The notes under the pieces were generated by a model. That model was not told the origin of the DNA and ran no database searches. It saw only the letters and a list, made by a program, of their open reading frames with translations. From assembly GCF_008993995.1 (NCBI RefSeq), contig NZ_BKNN01000011.1, positions 1 to 60,687 on the forward strand: a stretch of 60,687 bases of DNA, given 5' to 3'. Source of the DNA: Acinetobacter brisouii. Its GTDB lineage: Bacteria; Pseudomonadota; Gammaproteobacteria; Pseudomonadales; Moraxellaceae. Position numbers and translations under genes: made by a program. Positions 45,798 to 55,235 of the stretch are shown here, in pieces. Within the stretch, counting starts at the first letter, position 1, and each line of letters starts with the position of its first letter.

Positions 45798-46033
45798 TAG
45801 TATAGAAAATCAGAATATTGATTTAGATCAATTACTCAAACTAAAAAAATATCAATTGGCTTCATCTGAACTAGATCATGAGACAGATGAGCTACTCAAA
45901 GAAATCAGTGCCCTGTTTGAAGAAAATCCACCAAGCTAAGCATTACATTTTTATACAATCTGCATAATCCTTTGAAGTTTTTTTTGTTATGCTCAAAATG
46001 ACAATAACTCAAAAAACAACAATGGAGTATGCA

Positions 46034-46477
46034 ATGATTGTGAGACGAGCAACAGCAGAAGATCTGCCACAACTTGCGGTACTATTTGATGAATATCGAC
46101 AGTTTTATGGTGCTTCTTCCAATATTGATCAATCCCTAGATTTTTTAAAACAACGATTTGAAAATAAAGAAAGTGTCATTTTTATTCATATTAAAGATGA
46201 CGCTTTTACAGGCTTTGTGCTCTTGTATCTAGGTTTTTCTTCTGTAACTTGCTCAACTTATTATATTTTAGATGATGTTTATGTCACACCTATGTATCGT
46301 CGCCAAGGCTCAGCACAGCAACTGATTGATACTGCTATTCATTTTGCACGTTATGAAAATGCTTTACGTATTACCCTCGAAACCCAAAAATCCAATCTGA
46401 TCTCACATAAACTCTATGAAAAAATGGGCTTTGTGAAAGATCAGGAATTTCAGACCTTTCACAGCTTTTTAAAATAA
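46034..46477 (+). CDS. GNAT-family N-acetyltransferase
   Basis: A 147-residue acetyl-CoA-dependent acyltransferase. The frame is open 15 codons upstream. The ATG at 46034 (MIVRRATAEDLPQLAVLF) was chosen because GGAG lies 6 bases before it. The acetyl-CoA loop is YVTPMYRRQGSAQQLI (about residues 84-99), followed by KSNLISHKLYEKMGF, a standard C-terminal GNAT motif. The substrate is unknown. It follows the broken antitoxin by 94 bp, so it may have been mistaken for a toxin partner, but it lacks type II GNAT-toxin context. Confidence 0.84.
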   Translation: MIVRRATAEDLPQLAVLFDEYRQFYGASSNIDQSLDFLKQRFENKESVIFIHIKDDAFTGFVLLYLGFSSVTCSTYYILDDVYVTPMYRRQGSAQQLIDTAIHFARYENALRITLETQKSNLISHKLYEKMGFVKDQEFQTFHSFLK

Positions 46478-46478
46478 T

Positions 46479-47192
46479 TTAGCTTTCACGGCGAGAAATT
46501 GCCAACTGAACTTGCTCAGCGGTCAGGTAAATCCACTCCCCTTGCGCCAAGTCTGTTGGCAACTCTAATTCCCCAACACGATGTCGATGCAACTCTGTCA
46601 CTTTATTCCCTACCGCAGCCAACATACGTTTGACTTGATGATAAACACCTTGGTGAATGGTCATACGTAATTCATAGTCATTCATTTGCTGAATACTCGA
46701 TGCCTGAAAAATCCCTTTTTCATTACGAAGTTCAACACCTTGTTGTAACTGTTGGATTTGCGATTCAGTCATCGGATCAGCAGTTTTTAACCAATATTCT
46801 TTATCCACATGTTTTTTCGGATGTGTTGAAGCTTGGATAAAACGTCCATCATCACTCAGCAGAATTAAACCTGTTGTATCCTGATCCAGTCGCCCAACGG
46901 TTTGAAGTCCTCGCTCACGCAAATACTCAGGGAAAAGCTGAAAGACACTAAAATGAAATTGTGCTTGGTGTGAACACTCGTAACCTTGCGGTTTATTTAA
47001 GGCAATATAGACGTGTTCACGATAGCGACAACGATGCTCCCCAACCTGAAATTCTAAATCTTGTGGTTGAAACTGAGTTTTAAGTTGATCACAAATCTCA
47101 CCATTAACTTTGACCAGTCCACGCTGAATCAAGCTCTGACATTGCTTTCTTGAACCAAAGCCCTGAGATTGCAAAATTTTTTCCAACAGCAC
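46479..47192 (-). CDS. rsuA: 16S rRNA pseudouridine(516) synthase
   Basis: A 237-residue small-subunit pseudouridine synthase. An N-terminal S4 RNA-binding domain (LEKILQSQGFGSRKQCQSLIQRGLVKVNG) is followed by the catalytic GRLDQDTTGLILLSDDG (about residues 99-115) and YHQVKRMLAAVGN (about 182-194). NKPQGYECS and the late ELHRHRVGEL stretch match E. coli RsuA better than RluE or RluF. It converges with the GNAT gene with only 1 bp between stops. Confidence 0.9.
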   Translation of the reverse strand: MLLEKILQSQGFGSRKQCQSLIQRGLVKVNGEICDQLKTQFQPQDLEFQVGEHRCRYREHVYIALNKPQGYECSHQAQFHFSVFQLFPEYLRERGLQTVGRLDQDTTGLILLSDDGRFIQASTHPKKHVDKEYWLKTADPMTESQIQQLQQGVELRNEKGIFQASSIQQMNDYELRMTIHQGVYHQVKRMLAAVGNKVTELHRHRVGELELPTDLAQGEWIYLTAEQVQLAISRRES

Positions 47193-47316
47193 TATATTTT
47201 CTCAATATTTAAATTTGGCATATTTTACGCAGTTTTCAGGGAATAATCTCAATTTATGCAAAATCCCGACTATTTCAGTTAGAATACTGCACAATTCACC
47301 CGACTGAGAACCGCAC

Positions 47317-47772
47317 ATGACTTCATCTTTGGATTTAAATTTAATTGCGTTAATTGTGCTTCTTGCTTGCGGTATTCTAAGTCATAACTCATCGGTAACC
47401 ATTGCCAGTGCTGTGCTCATCGTAGTGCGTATTTCCCCACTCGATCAGTATTTTCCATTTTTGCAAACACATGCTTTAAATATCGGGATTACCATTTTAA
47501 CCATTGGCGTTTTAACACCGATTGCCAGTGGTAAAATTCAAGGAGAAATGATTCTAAAATCTTTTATGAGCTATAAATCCATTTTAGCAATTGTCATTGG
47601 TTTATTGGTCGCTTGGCTTGGTGGACGTGGCGTGAAACTCATGAGCAATCAACCTGATGTTGTCGCAGGTTTACTTATCGGAACTGTAGCGGGTGTTGCC
47701 GTACTCCGTGGAGTCCCTGTTGGCCCATTGATTGCAGCAGGTTTACTGTCTTTATTGATTGGAAATTCATAA
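47317..47772 (+). CDS. DUF441/UPF0756 (YeaL-like) inner membrane protein
   Basis: A 151-residue very hydrophobic protein with about four membrane helices. It closely resembles the YeaL family ([64 protein letters not shown]). The function of the family is not known. Its stop codon lies within the first units of an octamer repeat array. It is divergent from rsuA and convergent with metR. Confidence 0.85.
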   Translation: MTSSLDLNLIALIVLLACGILSHNSSVTIASAVLIVVRISPLDQYFPFLQTHALNIGITILTIGVLTPIASGKIQGEMILKSFMSYKSILAIVIGLLVAWLGGRGVKLMSNQPDVVAGLLIGTVAGVAVLRGVPVGPLIAAGLLSLLIGNS

Positions 47773-47802
47773 ATTCATAAATTCATAAATTCATAAATTC
47801 AT
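47763..47802. repeat. Five tandem copies of the octamer AAATTCAT
   Basis: Exact head-to-tail copies at 47763, 47771, 47779, 47787 and 47795. The first contributes the last codons and, with the second, the TAA of the DUF441 gene. Because the stop comes at the first junction, changes in copy number would alter only the 3' untranslated region. Confidence 0.95.
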
Positions 47803-47873
47803 TATAAAGCAGTATCTACCCACACTCTAAAAATTTGGTATTTCTCCTTGAGAAAGAAGAAATACCTCCTGAT

Positions 47874-48794
47874 TTAACTCGTGTAATAACTCGTTCTTTT
47901 TTGAGAGAATTTATCGAGCTGCTTTAAGAAGCCTTCAAAATAATTCTTCTCTTTCTCCTCCGTACGAAAACCTGCATACAAAGTACGGCGTAAACCTTGT
48001 GATGACACGCAGTCTAAACGGCGACTGGTCACCCAACCTTTTTGTTCGTATTCATTGACCACCCAATCAGGCAATGCCGCAATACCACGCCCACTTGCGA
48101 CCAACTGAATTAACATTTGGGTTAAATCCGTGGTACGAATGTTTTTTGGCTGAATATTCGCTGGAATAAACAAATGCGACATAATATCTAGGCGGTGCTT
48201 ATCGACAGGGTAAGTAATCAAAGTTTCTTCTGCCAATTCCTGTACCGTTACCCGATCTGCTCGAACTAAAGGATGAGTGTTGGAAAGCACCAAACGTGAT
48301 TCATATTCAAAAATTGGAAAATATTCAATGCCTTTTAAGGCAATTGGATCTGCGGTAATCAACAAATCAAACTCTCCACTTTGTAGCAACTCGTGTGGAT
48401 TCGACTCAAATGCTGAAGCGAAGTCCAAATCTACGTCTGGATATTGCTGACGATATTGATTAAGAAGTGGCATTAACCAGTCAAAACAGCTATGACATTC
48501 TGAGGAGAAAATAATTCGTCCCGTTTGCCCATGCACGATACGGGTAATATCACTTTGAGTAATCTGAATTTGTGGCAAAATATCATCAGCAAGTTTCAGT
48601 AAACGCTGACCAACATTGGAAAATTGCACAGGGCGACTACGGCGATTGACGACTTCTACACCATACCACAAATCTAATTCTTTTAATTGATGCGAAATTG
48701 CAGAAGGTGTCAGGCACAAATCATTGGCAGCAGCAACCAGTGAACCATGTTCTCTTAATGCAATTAAAGTTTTTAAATGTCTAATCTCTAACAT
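47874..48794 (-). CDS. metR: LysR-family regulator of methionine synthesis, MetR
   Basis: A 306-residue LysR protein that aligns by eye along its length with E. coli MetR. Shared stretches are MLEIRHLKTLIALREHGSL at the N-terminus, ECHSCFDWLMPLLNQY in the effector domain (ECHSC is characteristic), PVDKHRLDIMSHLFIPA, and GRGIAALPDWVV. MetR, with homocysteine as co-inducer, activates methionine synthase genes. A perfect TGAA-N5-TTCA box stands 16 bp upstream of its start, consistent with autoregulation. mesX-mesD in this window carry similar boxes. Confidence 0.88.
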   Translation of the reverse strand: MLEIRHLKTLIALREHGSLVAAANDLCLTPSAISHQLKELDLWYGVEVVNRRSRPVQFSNVGQRLLKLADDILPQIQITQSDITRIVHGQTGRIIFSSECHSCFDWLMPLLNQYRQQYPDVDLDFASAFESNPHELLQSGEFDLLITADPIALKGIEYFPIFEYESRLVLSNTHPLVRADRVTVQELAEETLITYPVDKHRLDIMSHLFIPANIQPKNIRTTDLTQMLIQLVASGRGIAALPDWVVNEYEQKGWVTSRRLDCVSSQGLRRTLYAGFRTEEKEKNYFEGFLKQLDKFSQKRTSYYTS

Positions 48795-48807
48795 ACAGCA
48801 GTCTTTT

Positions 48808-48824
48808 ATTGAATTTAATTCAAT
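48808..48824. promoter_or_regulatory. MetR box in the metR promoter region
   Basis: A perfect 17-bp palindrome ATTGAATTTAATTCAAT that contains TGAATTTAATTCA (48810-48822), an exact match to the MetR pattern TGAA-N5-TTCA. It ends 14-16 bp from the metR start codon, fitting negative autoregulation. Confidence 0.65.
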
Positions 48825-48976
48825 ATAACATAAAGTTACTTAGCCAACTTCAACATGAGTAGTTTTTTATGATCAATCAATAACATGAATTCTAATCATA
48901 TCTTTCTTTAAGCACCGAGATTACTTTACAAGCATATTTTTACATGAGTCACTTAACCATGATTTTATAAACTGCG

Positions 48977-50209
48977 CTATTTATATGCAGAATAATCAGG
49001 CTTTTGAATACGATACAGCCCACAATTTCCTGAAAATAAGTAAGCCAATAAACAGGTAATCACAGCATAAACTGACACCGAAGTTCCAAACAGCTCAATT
49101 GCCAGAATAATCGAGGTTAATGGTGCTTTACTTGCACCCGAAAACAAACTCACCAACCCCAAGCCTGCCAATAAAGACAGCGGCAAAGGTAAGAATTGCC
49201 CCAATGCATTGCCTAAAGTTGTACCTACAAAAAATAGCGGGGTAATTTCCCCACCTTTAAAGCCTGAACCAAGTGTAATTGCAGTAAATAATGTTTTATT
49301 CAAGAAATCTGTAATGGGTAAAGGAACCTGAAAAGAGGCAATAATGGTTGGAACACCTAGACCATTAAAGTGATGATGCCCAACCAATAAAGTGAGCAAC
49401 ATAATCATAATTCCACCAAGCATTGGGCGAAATGGCACAAAAGTGACATACTTGGCAAACAGATTACCTATGGTATGAATCGCCACAATAAAGAAACGTG
49501 CCACCAAACCGAAGATTAAACCTGCAACAATTAAACTTAAAATGACAGAGAAATTGAATTCGGGAAAACTGACAATCTTATAAAAACGATGCGGATGTAA
49601 AATCTCGAAAAATTCAGGCACACTTGCAGCAACAATCGAAGAAAGAAAACATGGAAATACTGCTGAGTAGCGCAAGCTTCCTAATGCAGTAATTTCTAAA
49701 CCATAAATCGCGCCCGCCAATGGCAAACCAAAAATCGCCGAGAAACCTGAACCGATACTGGAAATCAGAAAAATTTTACGGTTATCTTTTGAAACTTTTA
49801 AGAGCTGAGCAATATGATCAGTCAATGCCCCTGAAAGCTGAACCGCAGGTGCTTCCCGCCCTGCTGAACCACCAAAAAACTGGGTTAAAATTGCAGTGAA
49901 GAAAATCAGTGGGCTCATACGTTTGGGAATAAATGAACGAGGCTCATGAATTTCATCAATCAGTAAATGCGTACCCCGTTCAATGGGCGTGCCATAGCGA
50001 TAAAATAAAAAACCAATTCCCAAACCAACAAAAGGTAAGAAAAAAATCAACCAGGGATACGCTATCCGAACACGGGTTGCCAAATCAAAACAGGTAAAAA
50101 TGAGCGTAGATGCCAAACCCGAAATCAGCCCGATCACAGTCGATGCGACCAACCAATACAGTGAATATCGAATAATTTGTTTATATTCAGAAGAAGGGAA
50201 AATTTTCAT
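48977..50209 (-). CDS. ClC-family chloride channel/antiporter
   Basis: A 410-residue polytopic membrane protein. Family motifs are GSAGREAPAVQLSGAL (the GREGP-type loop, about residues 115-130), GSGFSAIFGLPLAGAIYGLE (about 153-172), and GSGFKGGEITPLFFVG (about 313-328). Bacterial ClC proteins exchange chloride for protons or carry fluoride. The GREAP and GGEITP variants do not settle the ion. It is shorter than EcClC (473) and lacks CBS domains. It stands alone between metR and tkt. Confidence 0.87.
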   Translation of the reverse strand: MKIFPSSEYKQIIRYSLYWLVASTVIGLISGLASTLIFTCFDLATRVRIAYPWLIFFLPFVGLGIGFLFYRYGTPIERGTHLLIDEIHEPRSFIPKRMSPLIFFTAILTQFFGGSAGREAPAVQLSGALTDHIAQLLKVSKDNRKIFLISSIGSGFSAIFGLPLAGAIYGLEITALGSLRYSAVFPCFLSSIVAASVPEFFEILHPHRFYKIVSFPEFNFSVILSLIVAGLIFGLVARFFIVAIHTIGNLFAKYVTFVPFRPMLGGIMIMLLTLLVGHHHFNGLGVPTIIASFQVPLPITDFLNKTLFTAITLGSGFKGGEITPLFFVGTTLGNALGQFLPLPLSLLAGLGLVSLFSGASKAPLTSIILAIELFGTSVSVYAVITCLLAYLFSGNCGLYRIQKPDYSAYK

Positions 50210-50314
50210 TGTGGTCAGATGCTGTAAAACAGCGATTTACCAAGATGGGCGGAATATGGGGCGATTATTTTAACATGAGTGGATTAAATTTGAATTAACC
50301 TTTTTCACCAAACA

Positions 50315-50343
50315 AAAAAGCCCTGAGTGACTCAGGGCTTTTT
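50315..50343 (-). terminator. Intrinsic terminator of tkt
   Basis: A perfect 13-bp stem (AAAAAGCCCTGAG / CTCAGGGCTTTTT) with a TGA loop, 16 bp after the tkt stop. The symmetrical A/T flanks allow function in either direction. Confidence 0.9.
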
Positions 50344-50359
50344 AAAAACACGCAAATAA

Positions 50360-52348
50360 TTATGCTGTTAATTCATTTACCGCAGCAACAACTGCATCGG
50401 TAGTGATACCAAAGTGTTTGAACAAGTCTTTTGCTGGCGCTGATTCACCGTAAGTTGTCATACCGATCACTTTGCCGTCCAAGCCAACAAACTTCCACCA
50501 GTAGTCAACATGTGCAGCTTCAACCGCAACACGTGCACGAATTGCCGCAGGAAGTACCGCTTCACGGTAAGCAGCGTCTTGCTTCATGAATTCTTCAGCA
50601 CATGGCATAGACACGACGCGCACGCCTTCAAGTTGTGCATATGCATCCATTGCTAAAGCAACTTCTGAACCTGTTGCAATAATAATGGCTTTCAACTCGC
50701 CTTTTTCTTCAGCAAGCACATAACCACCTTTCTCTGCATTTGCAATTTGTGCAGCAGTACGTGTTTGGAATGGCAAGTTTTGACGTGAAAGAATCAATGC
50801 TGTTGGGCCGTCTTTACGAACCAATGCAGATTTCCAAGCAATTGCTGTTTCAACCGTGTCAGCAGGGCGCCATGTATTGAGGTTTGGTGTACCACGTAAA
50901 GATGCGATTTGTTCGATTGGTTGATGTGTTGGACCATCTTCACCCAAACCGATAGAGTCATGCGTATAAACATGAATTACACGTTGTTTCATCAGTGCAG
51001 ACATACGCACGGCATTACGCGCATATTCCATAAACATCAAGAATGTTGCAACGTAAGGAATGAAACCACCATGCAACGCAACACCGTTGGCAATTGCAGT
51101 CATACCGAACTCACGTACACCATAATGCACGTAGTTACCCGCTGGATTGTCTTGTACGCCTTGGCAACCTTTCCAAAGTGTCAAGTTAGAACCTGCCAAG
51201 TCAGCAGAACCACCTAGAAGTTCTGGCAGCAATGGACCAAAAGCTTGTAATGTGTTTTGGCTTGCTTTACGTGTTGCAATCGTTTCTGCTTTTTCATTGG
51301 TTTGAGCAATGAATGCATCCGCTTGTGCAATAAATTCAGCAGGTAAATCACCTTCAATACGACGAAGCAATTCTGCTGCTTCTGTTGGATATTTTGCTTG
51401 ATACGCTGCAAATACAGTATTCCAAGCGGCTTCAGCTTCAGAACCTTTGGCTTTTGCATCCCAAGCGGCATAGACATCAGCAGGAATTTCAAATGCAGCT
51501 TCTGTCCAGCCTAAAGCTTGACGAGTCAATGCAATTTCATCATTACCGAGTGGCGCACCGTGGCAATCTTCTTTACCTTGTTTGTTTGGTGAACCTAAAC
51601 CAATAATGGTTTTACAGATAATCAGCGTTGGTTTATTGGTTTCAGCTTTCGCCTCAACAGTTGCTTGACGGATTGCAGCAGCGTCGTGACCGTCGACACG
51701 TAGAACTTGCCAACCGTAAGCTTTGAAACGTTGTTCTGTATCGTCAGAGAACCAGCCTTCAACTTCACCATCAATTGAAATGCCGTTGTCATCGTAATAT
51801 GCAATCAATTTACCCAGTTGCAAGGTACCTGCCAAAGAACATACTTCATGCGAAATACCTTCCATTAAGCAGCCATCGCCCAAGAAACAGTAAGTGAAGT
51901 GATCAACAACGGTTAAATCATCTTTGTTGAATTGAGCAGCTAAAGTTTTTTCTGCTAGCGCGAAACCAACCGCATTGGCAATCCCTTGACCCAAAGGACC
52001 TGTTGTCGTTTCAACACCTGGTGCATAACCAAATTCAGGGTGACCCGGTGTGCGTGAATGCAACTGACGAAATTGTTTTAAATCTTCAATTGAAAGATCG
52101 TAACCTGTTAAATGTAGCAATGCATAATGCAACATAGAACCATGACCATTTGACAATACAAAACGGTCGCGGTTCGCCCATTGTGGGTTTGTTGGATTGT
52201 GACTTAAAAATTCACGCCAAACGACATCAGCGATATCTGCCATCCCCATTGGCGCACCAGGATGCCCTGAATTGGCTTGTTGCACTGCATCCATTGCAAG
52301 TACACGGATTGCATTTGCAATTCGACGTTCATTTAAAGGGGTTGTCAT
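50360..52348 (-). CDS. tkt: Transketolase
   Basis: A thiamine-diphosphate enzyme of the pentose phosphate pathway, 662 residues. Visible motifs are [19 protein letters not shown] (about residues 61-79), [14 protein letters not shown], the ThDP fold [13 protein letters not shown] (about 157-169), and the Pyr-domain [19 protein letters not shown] (about 465-483). It is a single-gene unit on the minus strand, divergent from metK. Confidence 0.97.
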   Translation of the reverse strand: MTTPLNERRIANAIRVLAMDAVQQANSGHPGAPMGMADIADVVWREFLSHNPTNPQWANRDRFVLSNGHGSMLHYALLHLTGYDLSIEDLKQFRQLHSRTPGHPEFGYAPGVETTTGPLGQGIANAVGFALAEKTLAAQFNKDDLTVVDHFTYCFLGDGCLMEGISHEVCSLAGTLQLGKLIAYYDDNGISIDGEVEGWFSDDTEQRFKAYGWQVLRVDGHDAAAIRQATVEAKAETNKPTLIICKTIIGLGSPNKQGKEDCHGAPLGNDEIALTRQALGWTEAAFEIPADVYAAWDAKAKGSEAEAAWNTVFAAYQAKYPTEAAELLRRIEGDLPAEFIAQADAFIAQTNEKAETIATRKASQNTLQAFGPLLPELLGGSADLAGSNLTLWKGCQGVQDNPAGNYVHYGVREFGMTAIANGVALHGGFIPYVATFLMFMEYARNAVRMSALMKQRVIHVYTHDSIGLGEDGPTHQPIEQIASLRGTPNLNTWRPADTVETAIAWKSALVRKDGPTALILSRQNLPFQTRTAAQIANAEKGGYVLAEEKGELKAIIIATGSEVALAMDAYAQLEGVRVVSMPCAEEFMKQDAAYREAVLPAAIRARVAVEAAHVDYWWKFVGLDGKVIGMTTYGESAPAKDLFKHFGITTDAVVAAVNELTA

Positions 52349-52739
52349 AGGTCAAAATCTCAAAATCGAATGTTTAAAGAAAAATAGGTGAATACTATAT
52401 TCAAGACTCGACTATTGTCTTAAAAAAATGAAGATGGGTAAAGCCTATTGCCGATGATTTAAACAAATCCTGTAAAATTCTTTAGTGATTCACTCAGATT
52501 ACATACAATCGCTTAAAAACCCTGTTTATTCATTCAGCAGCTCTAGATTGCTGTATTTATTCTAAAATCATAATTTCCTAAATATTTTCAAATAACTTAT
52601 CAGTTTTCTAAATGCTGAATATCAGTAAAAAGAAAGCTATTTTGCAAGAAATTTATTCAATTTAATCAGGTTTCTCTAGTCGTATCGTGCTAGGCGAGGT
52701 AACATATCGCGTCGTTAAATTTACTGTGATAGGACTTTC
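52349..52739 (+). promoter_or_regulatory. 391-bp non-coding region between tkt and metK, with a possible metK leader hairpin
   Basis: No open frame is supported. Near metK, TATCGC (52705-52710) can pair with GTGATA (52726-52731), directly before the ribosome-binding site AGGA (52731-52734). A second TATCG at 52683-52688 could compete for the same GTGATA. A promoter with TTGCAA as -35 may lie near 52642. I recognise no known SAM riboswitch pattern. The far side should carry the tkt promoter. Confidence 0.3.
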
Positions 52740-53906
52740 ATGCGCGAGTACGCTGTTTTTACTTCGGAATCTGTAAGCGAAGGTCATCCAGATAAAATGG
52801 CTGACCAAATCAGTGATGCTATTTTGGATGCAATTTTAAGAGAAGACCCATACGCACGGGTTGCTTGTGAAACATTAGTAAAAACGGGTGCAGTTGTTCT
52901 TGCGGGTGAAATCACAACCACTGCCAATGTCGATGTTGAAGCAATTGTACGTAAAACTGTAAACGGTATCGGTTATCACCATTCAGACCTTGGTTTTGAT
53001 GGTTCAACGTGTGCCGTGATCAACATGATTGGTAAACAGTCTCCTGAAATTGCACAAGGTGTTGACCGCCAAAAACCTGAAGATCAAGGTGCAGGTGACC
53101 AAGGCTTAATGTTCGGTTATGCTAGCCGCGAAACTGATGTGCTTATGCCTGCACCGATTTCTTATGCTCACCGTTTAATGGAACGTCAGGCAGAATTACG
53201 TCGTGACGGCACACTGCCTTGGTTACGTCCAGATGCGAAAAGCCAAGTGACTTTTGCTTATGAAAATGGCAAACCTGTTCGTCTAGATGCAGTGGTTCTT
53301 TCAACTCAACATGATCCTGAGATTTCACAAGCCAACTTAAAAGAAGCTGTGATCGAAGAAATCGTGAAAAAAATCATTCCTGCTGAAATGTTCCATGCGG
53401 GCACCAAATTCCATATCAACCCAACAGGCATGTTTGTGATCGGTGGCCCTGTCGGTGACTGTGGTTTGACGGGTCGTAAAATTATTGTCGATACTTACGG
53501 CGGTATGGCACGTCACGGTGGTGGTGCCTTCTCTGGTAAAGATCCATCTAAAGTTGACCGTTCTGCGGCATATGCGGGTCGTTATGTGGCAAAAAATATT
53601 GTTGCGGCAGGCTTAGCTGAAAAATGTGAAATTCAAGTGAGTTATGCCATTGGTGTTGCAGAACCAACTTCAATTTCAATCAATACATTCAATACCGCAA
53701 AAGTAGATGATGAATTGATCATTGCTTTGGTTCGTGAGCACTTTGACTTACGTCCATACGGTATTACCAACATGTTGAACTTGATTCAACCGATGTACAA
53801 GCAAACAGCTGCTTATGGTCACTTTGGTCGCCAAGGTTCTGACACTGCATTTACATGGGAAAAAACGGACAAAGCTGAAGCACTTCGTCAAGCTGCTGGT
53901 TTATAA
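52740..53906 (+). CDS. metK: S-adenosylmethionine synthetase
   Basis: Makes SAM from methionine and ATP. The 388 residues include [24 protein letters not shown] (about residues 8-31), the ATP-binding [12 protein letters not shown] (about 117-128), and the loop [16 protein letters not shown] (about 260-275). A terminator follows. It uses the product of the MesD/MetR system found elsewhere in the window. Confidence 0.97.
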   Translation: MREYAVFTSESVSEGHPDKMADQISDAILDAILREDPYARVACETLVKTGAVVLAGEITTTANVDVEAIVRKTVNGIGYHHSDLGFDGSTCAVINMIGKQSPEIAQGVDRQKPEDQGAGDQGLMFGYASRETDVLMPAPISYAHRLMERQAELRRDGTLPWLRPDAKSQVTFAYENGKPVRLDAVVLSTQHDPEISQANLKEAVIEEIVKKIIPAEMFHAGTKFHINPTGMFVIGGPVGDCGLTGRKIIVDTYGGMARHGGGAFSGKDPSKVDRSAAYAGRYVAKNIVAAGLAEKCEIQVSYAIGVAEPTSISINTFNTAKVDDELIIALVREHFDLRPYGITNMLNLIQPMYKQTAAYGHFGRQGSDTAFTWEKTDKAEALRQAAGL

Positions 53907-53929
53907 GCTCAAATCATTTAGATTTCCTC

Positions 53930-53958
53930 AAAATAGCTCGCTTCATGCGGGCTATTTT
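53930..53958 (+). terminator. Intrinsic terminator of metK
   Basis: A 12-bp stem with one G-T pair (AAAATAGCTCGC / GCGGGCTATTTT), loop TTCAT, then further T residues on the plus strand. It may also act on the convergent zinc-ribbon gene. Confidence 0.85.
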
Positions 53959-53964
53959 TTTAAT

Positions 53965-54210
53965 TTAATGACTGACTTTTCCCTGAGCTGAGTAAGTCTG
54001 TAATAGTTTTGGTGCCCCCTCATCTGTTGGATGATGCTTTAAATACAGCTTTCCAAAAGTTACCCCAATTGCAATCACAAGGCATGCAACGCAACAAAAA
54101 AACCAAAAGCCAAATGGGCTACGAATATGATGTGAGCCACACTTTGGGCAGGTTATATCAGAAGCCAACACAACCTGATTACAACAAGCACAACGATATT
54201 GGTACATCAT
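53965..54210 (-). CDS. Small zinc-ribbon membrane protein
   Basis: An 81-residue protein. A four-Cys ribbon lies at the N-terminus (CACC near residues 6-9 and CPKC near 21-24), followed by one hydrophobic helix (FGFWFFCCVACLVIAIGVTFG) and a short polar tail. The ATG at 54210 (MMYQYRC) has a strong GGAGG 5-7 bases upstream. The frame is open ten codons further. No function can be assigned; zinc-ribbon plus one helix suggests a small membrane-anchored accessory protein. Confidence 0.65.
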   Translation of the reverse strand: MMYQYRCACCNQVVLASDITCPKCGSHHIRSPFGFWFFCCVACLVIAIGVTFGKLYLKHHPTDEGAPKLLQTYSAQGKVSH

Positions 54211-54443
54211 ACCCACCTCCTTTGTCTTACATGAAGTCACGATGACAGACTATTTTTTGATCTTAATCACAGAATAAACTTGCATCAAGACATTTCAATG
54301 ACTTTTCCGAGTAAAATATTTGGCATTATTTACACGCTGTATTTTTCTCTAACAACATACAAGAGATCGAATTAACCCTAGTGTTTAAGCTATTGCCTGT
54401 TTTAAAATAACCTCCCCAAATAAATACCAAGTCGCTTTTTTAT

Positions 54444-54623
54444 ATGGAAAAACTCATCATGAAGGGTGGATTTCGTGAACGTGCGAATCGCCAGCGCAAA
54501 TACCAAAACTCCGAAAATCAACAAACTACACTGCAACCACATCGTTACAGCACGCAAGGTACAACGATCACAAGTCAACCTTCAGTAGAAATACCTACAG
54601 AGCATAAAAAATCTGAGCAATAA
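54444..54623 (+). CDS. Possible small basic/polar protein (59 aa)
   Basis: An open frame starting MEKLIMKGGFRERANRQRKY and ending in a Gln/Thr/Ser-rich tail. No good ribosome-binding site is visible before either ATG (54444 or 54459). Codon usage looks protein-like in the first half. It lies in a gap between two minus-strand genes, so it would need its own promoter. The family is not recognised. Confidence 0.35.
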   Translation: MEKLIMKGGFRERANRQRKYQNSENQQTTLQPHRYSTQGTTITSQPSVEIPTEHKKSEQ

Positions 54624-54625
54624 AA

Positions 54626-54647
54626 AACTGAATCTTATGATTCGGTT
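54626..54647 (-). terminator. Intrinsic terminator of fxsA
   Basis: A 9-bp stem with one G-T pair (AACTGAATC / GATTCGGTT) and a TTAT loop. On the minus strand it is followed by a T-run (AGTTTTTTATTG), 24 bp after the fxsA stop. Confidence 0.75.
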
Positions 54648-54671
54648 CTTGTTATCAGGTACTCGACCTAC

Positions 54672-55235
54672 TTAATTTTTTTTCACATCTTTCATTTCAA
54701 TCTTTTGACGATCAGGATTCACCTCGCGTGCTTCACCATCAATCACACTTGAATCTCGTGAACCACCTTGATAATTCTGCATATCCTGCATTTGACGCAT
54801 CAAATCAGCAAATGGATTTTGAGCACCGCCTTGCTCTGCGCCCATCATACCACCCATCATTTTATTCATCATCGCCTGCTGACGTTTTGCCATAGCAGAC
54901 ATCAGTGCATTCACCAACAGTTTTTGTATAGGTGGTAAGACCAAAAGCACAGCAATTACATCGCTAATCAGACCAGGAATCATCAACAAAATACCTGCAA
55001 TCAATAAAGCAATTTTACGCATCACCACAGGATCATGACCCAACTGACCTGTCATTTGTAATTGCTGTAATTGCGGCATAATTGTTGCAGCACTTGAACG
55101 TAACAGCTTAAAACCAATCACAAAGGCGATAATAAACCAAAAAAACACATACCATCCGCTAATGAAATGTGCCACACCAATCCATACCGCAACTTCAAGT
55201 ATTGCACCTATTAGCACAGCCAGTATTAAGTTCAT
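54672..55235 (-). CDS. fxsA: FxsA-family membrane protein
   Basis: A 187-residue protein. The FxsA domain (about residues 1-110) has several hydrophobic helices (LAVLIGAILEVAVWIGVAHF, YVFFWFIIAFVIGFKLL, LLIAGILLMIPGLISDVIAVLLVLP). It is followed by a Met/Gln/Gly-rich cytoplasmic tail. In E. coli FxsA overproduction counters phage T7 exclusion by F; its cellular role is unclear. It forms a single-gene unit with its own terminator. Confidence 0.85.
   Translation of the reverse strand: MNLILAVLIGAILEVAVWIGVAHFISGWYVFFWFIIAFVIGFKLLRSSAATIMPQLQQLQMTGQLGHDPVVMRKIALLIAGILLMIPGLISDVIAVLLVLPPIQKLLVNALMSAMAKRQQAMMNKMMGGMMGAEQGGAQNPFADLMRQMQDMQNYQGGSRDSSVIDGEAREVNPDRQKIEMKDVKKN

Larger units (their letters stand above)
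44836..45939 (+). pseudogene. RelB/DinJ-type antitoxin gene, frameshifted and split by an insertion sequence
   Basis: The first part reads MRKTEVYQVRLDSQEK, then leaves frame at a seven-A run (44879-44885). Adding one A restores KQAFAVFKQFGITPAQAVRLF and VVLTKSIPF, which match the ribbon-helix-helix region of RelB/DinJ antitoxins. The frame then meets the IS at 44983. Removing the IS and one copy of the TA duplication lets it continue in frame as SIENQNIDLDQLLKLKKY to a stop at 45937-45939, about 95 codons in all. No RelE/YafQ-like toxin gene is adjacent. Confidence 0.8.

Noticed and set aside
45989-46477. GNAT protein as a toxin partner of the broken antitoxin
   Set aside because: The antitoxin is RelB/DinJ-like, whose partners are RelE/YafQ RNases; the GNAT gene has its own ribosome-binding site and ordinary acetyltransferase motifs.
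53143-53328. Open frame antisense to metK
   Set aside because: Entirely inside a highly conserved gene and without start signals.
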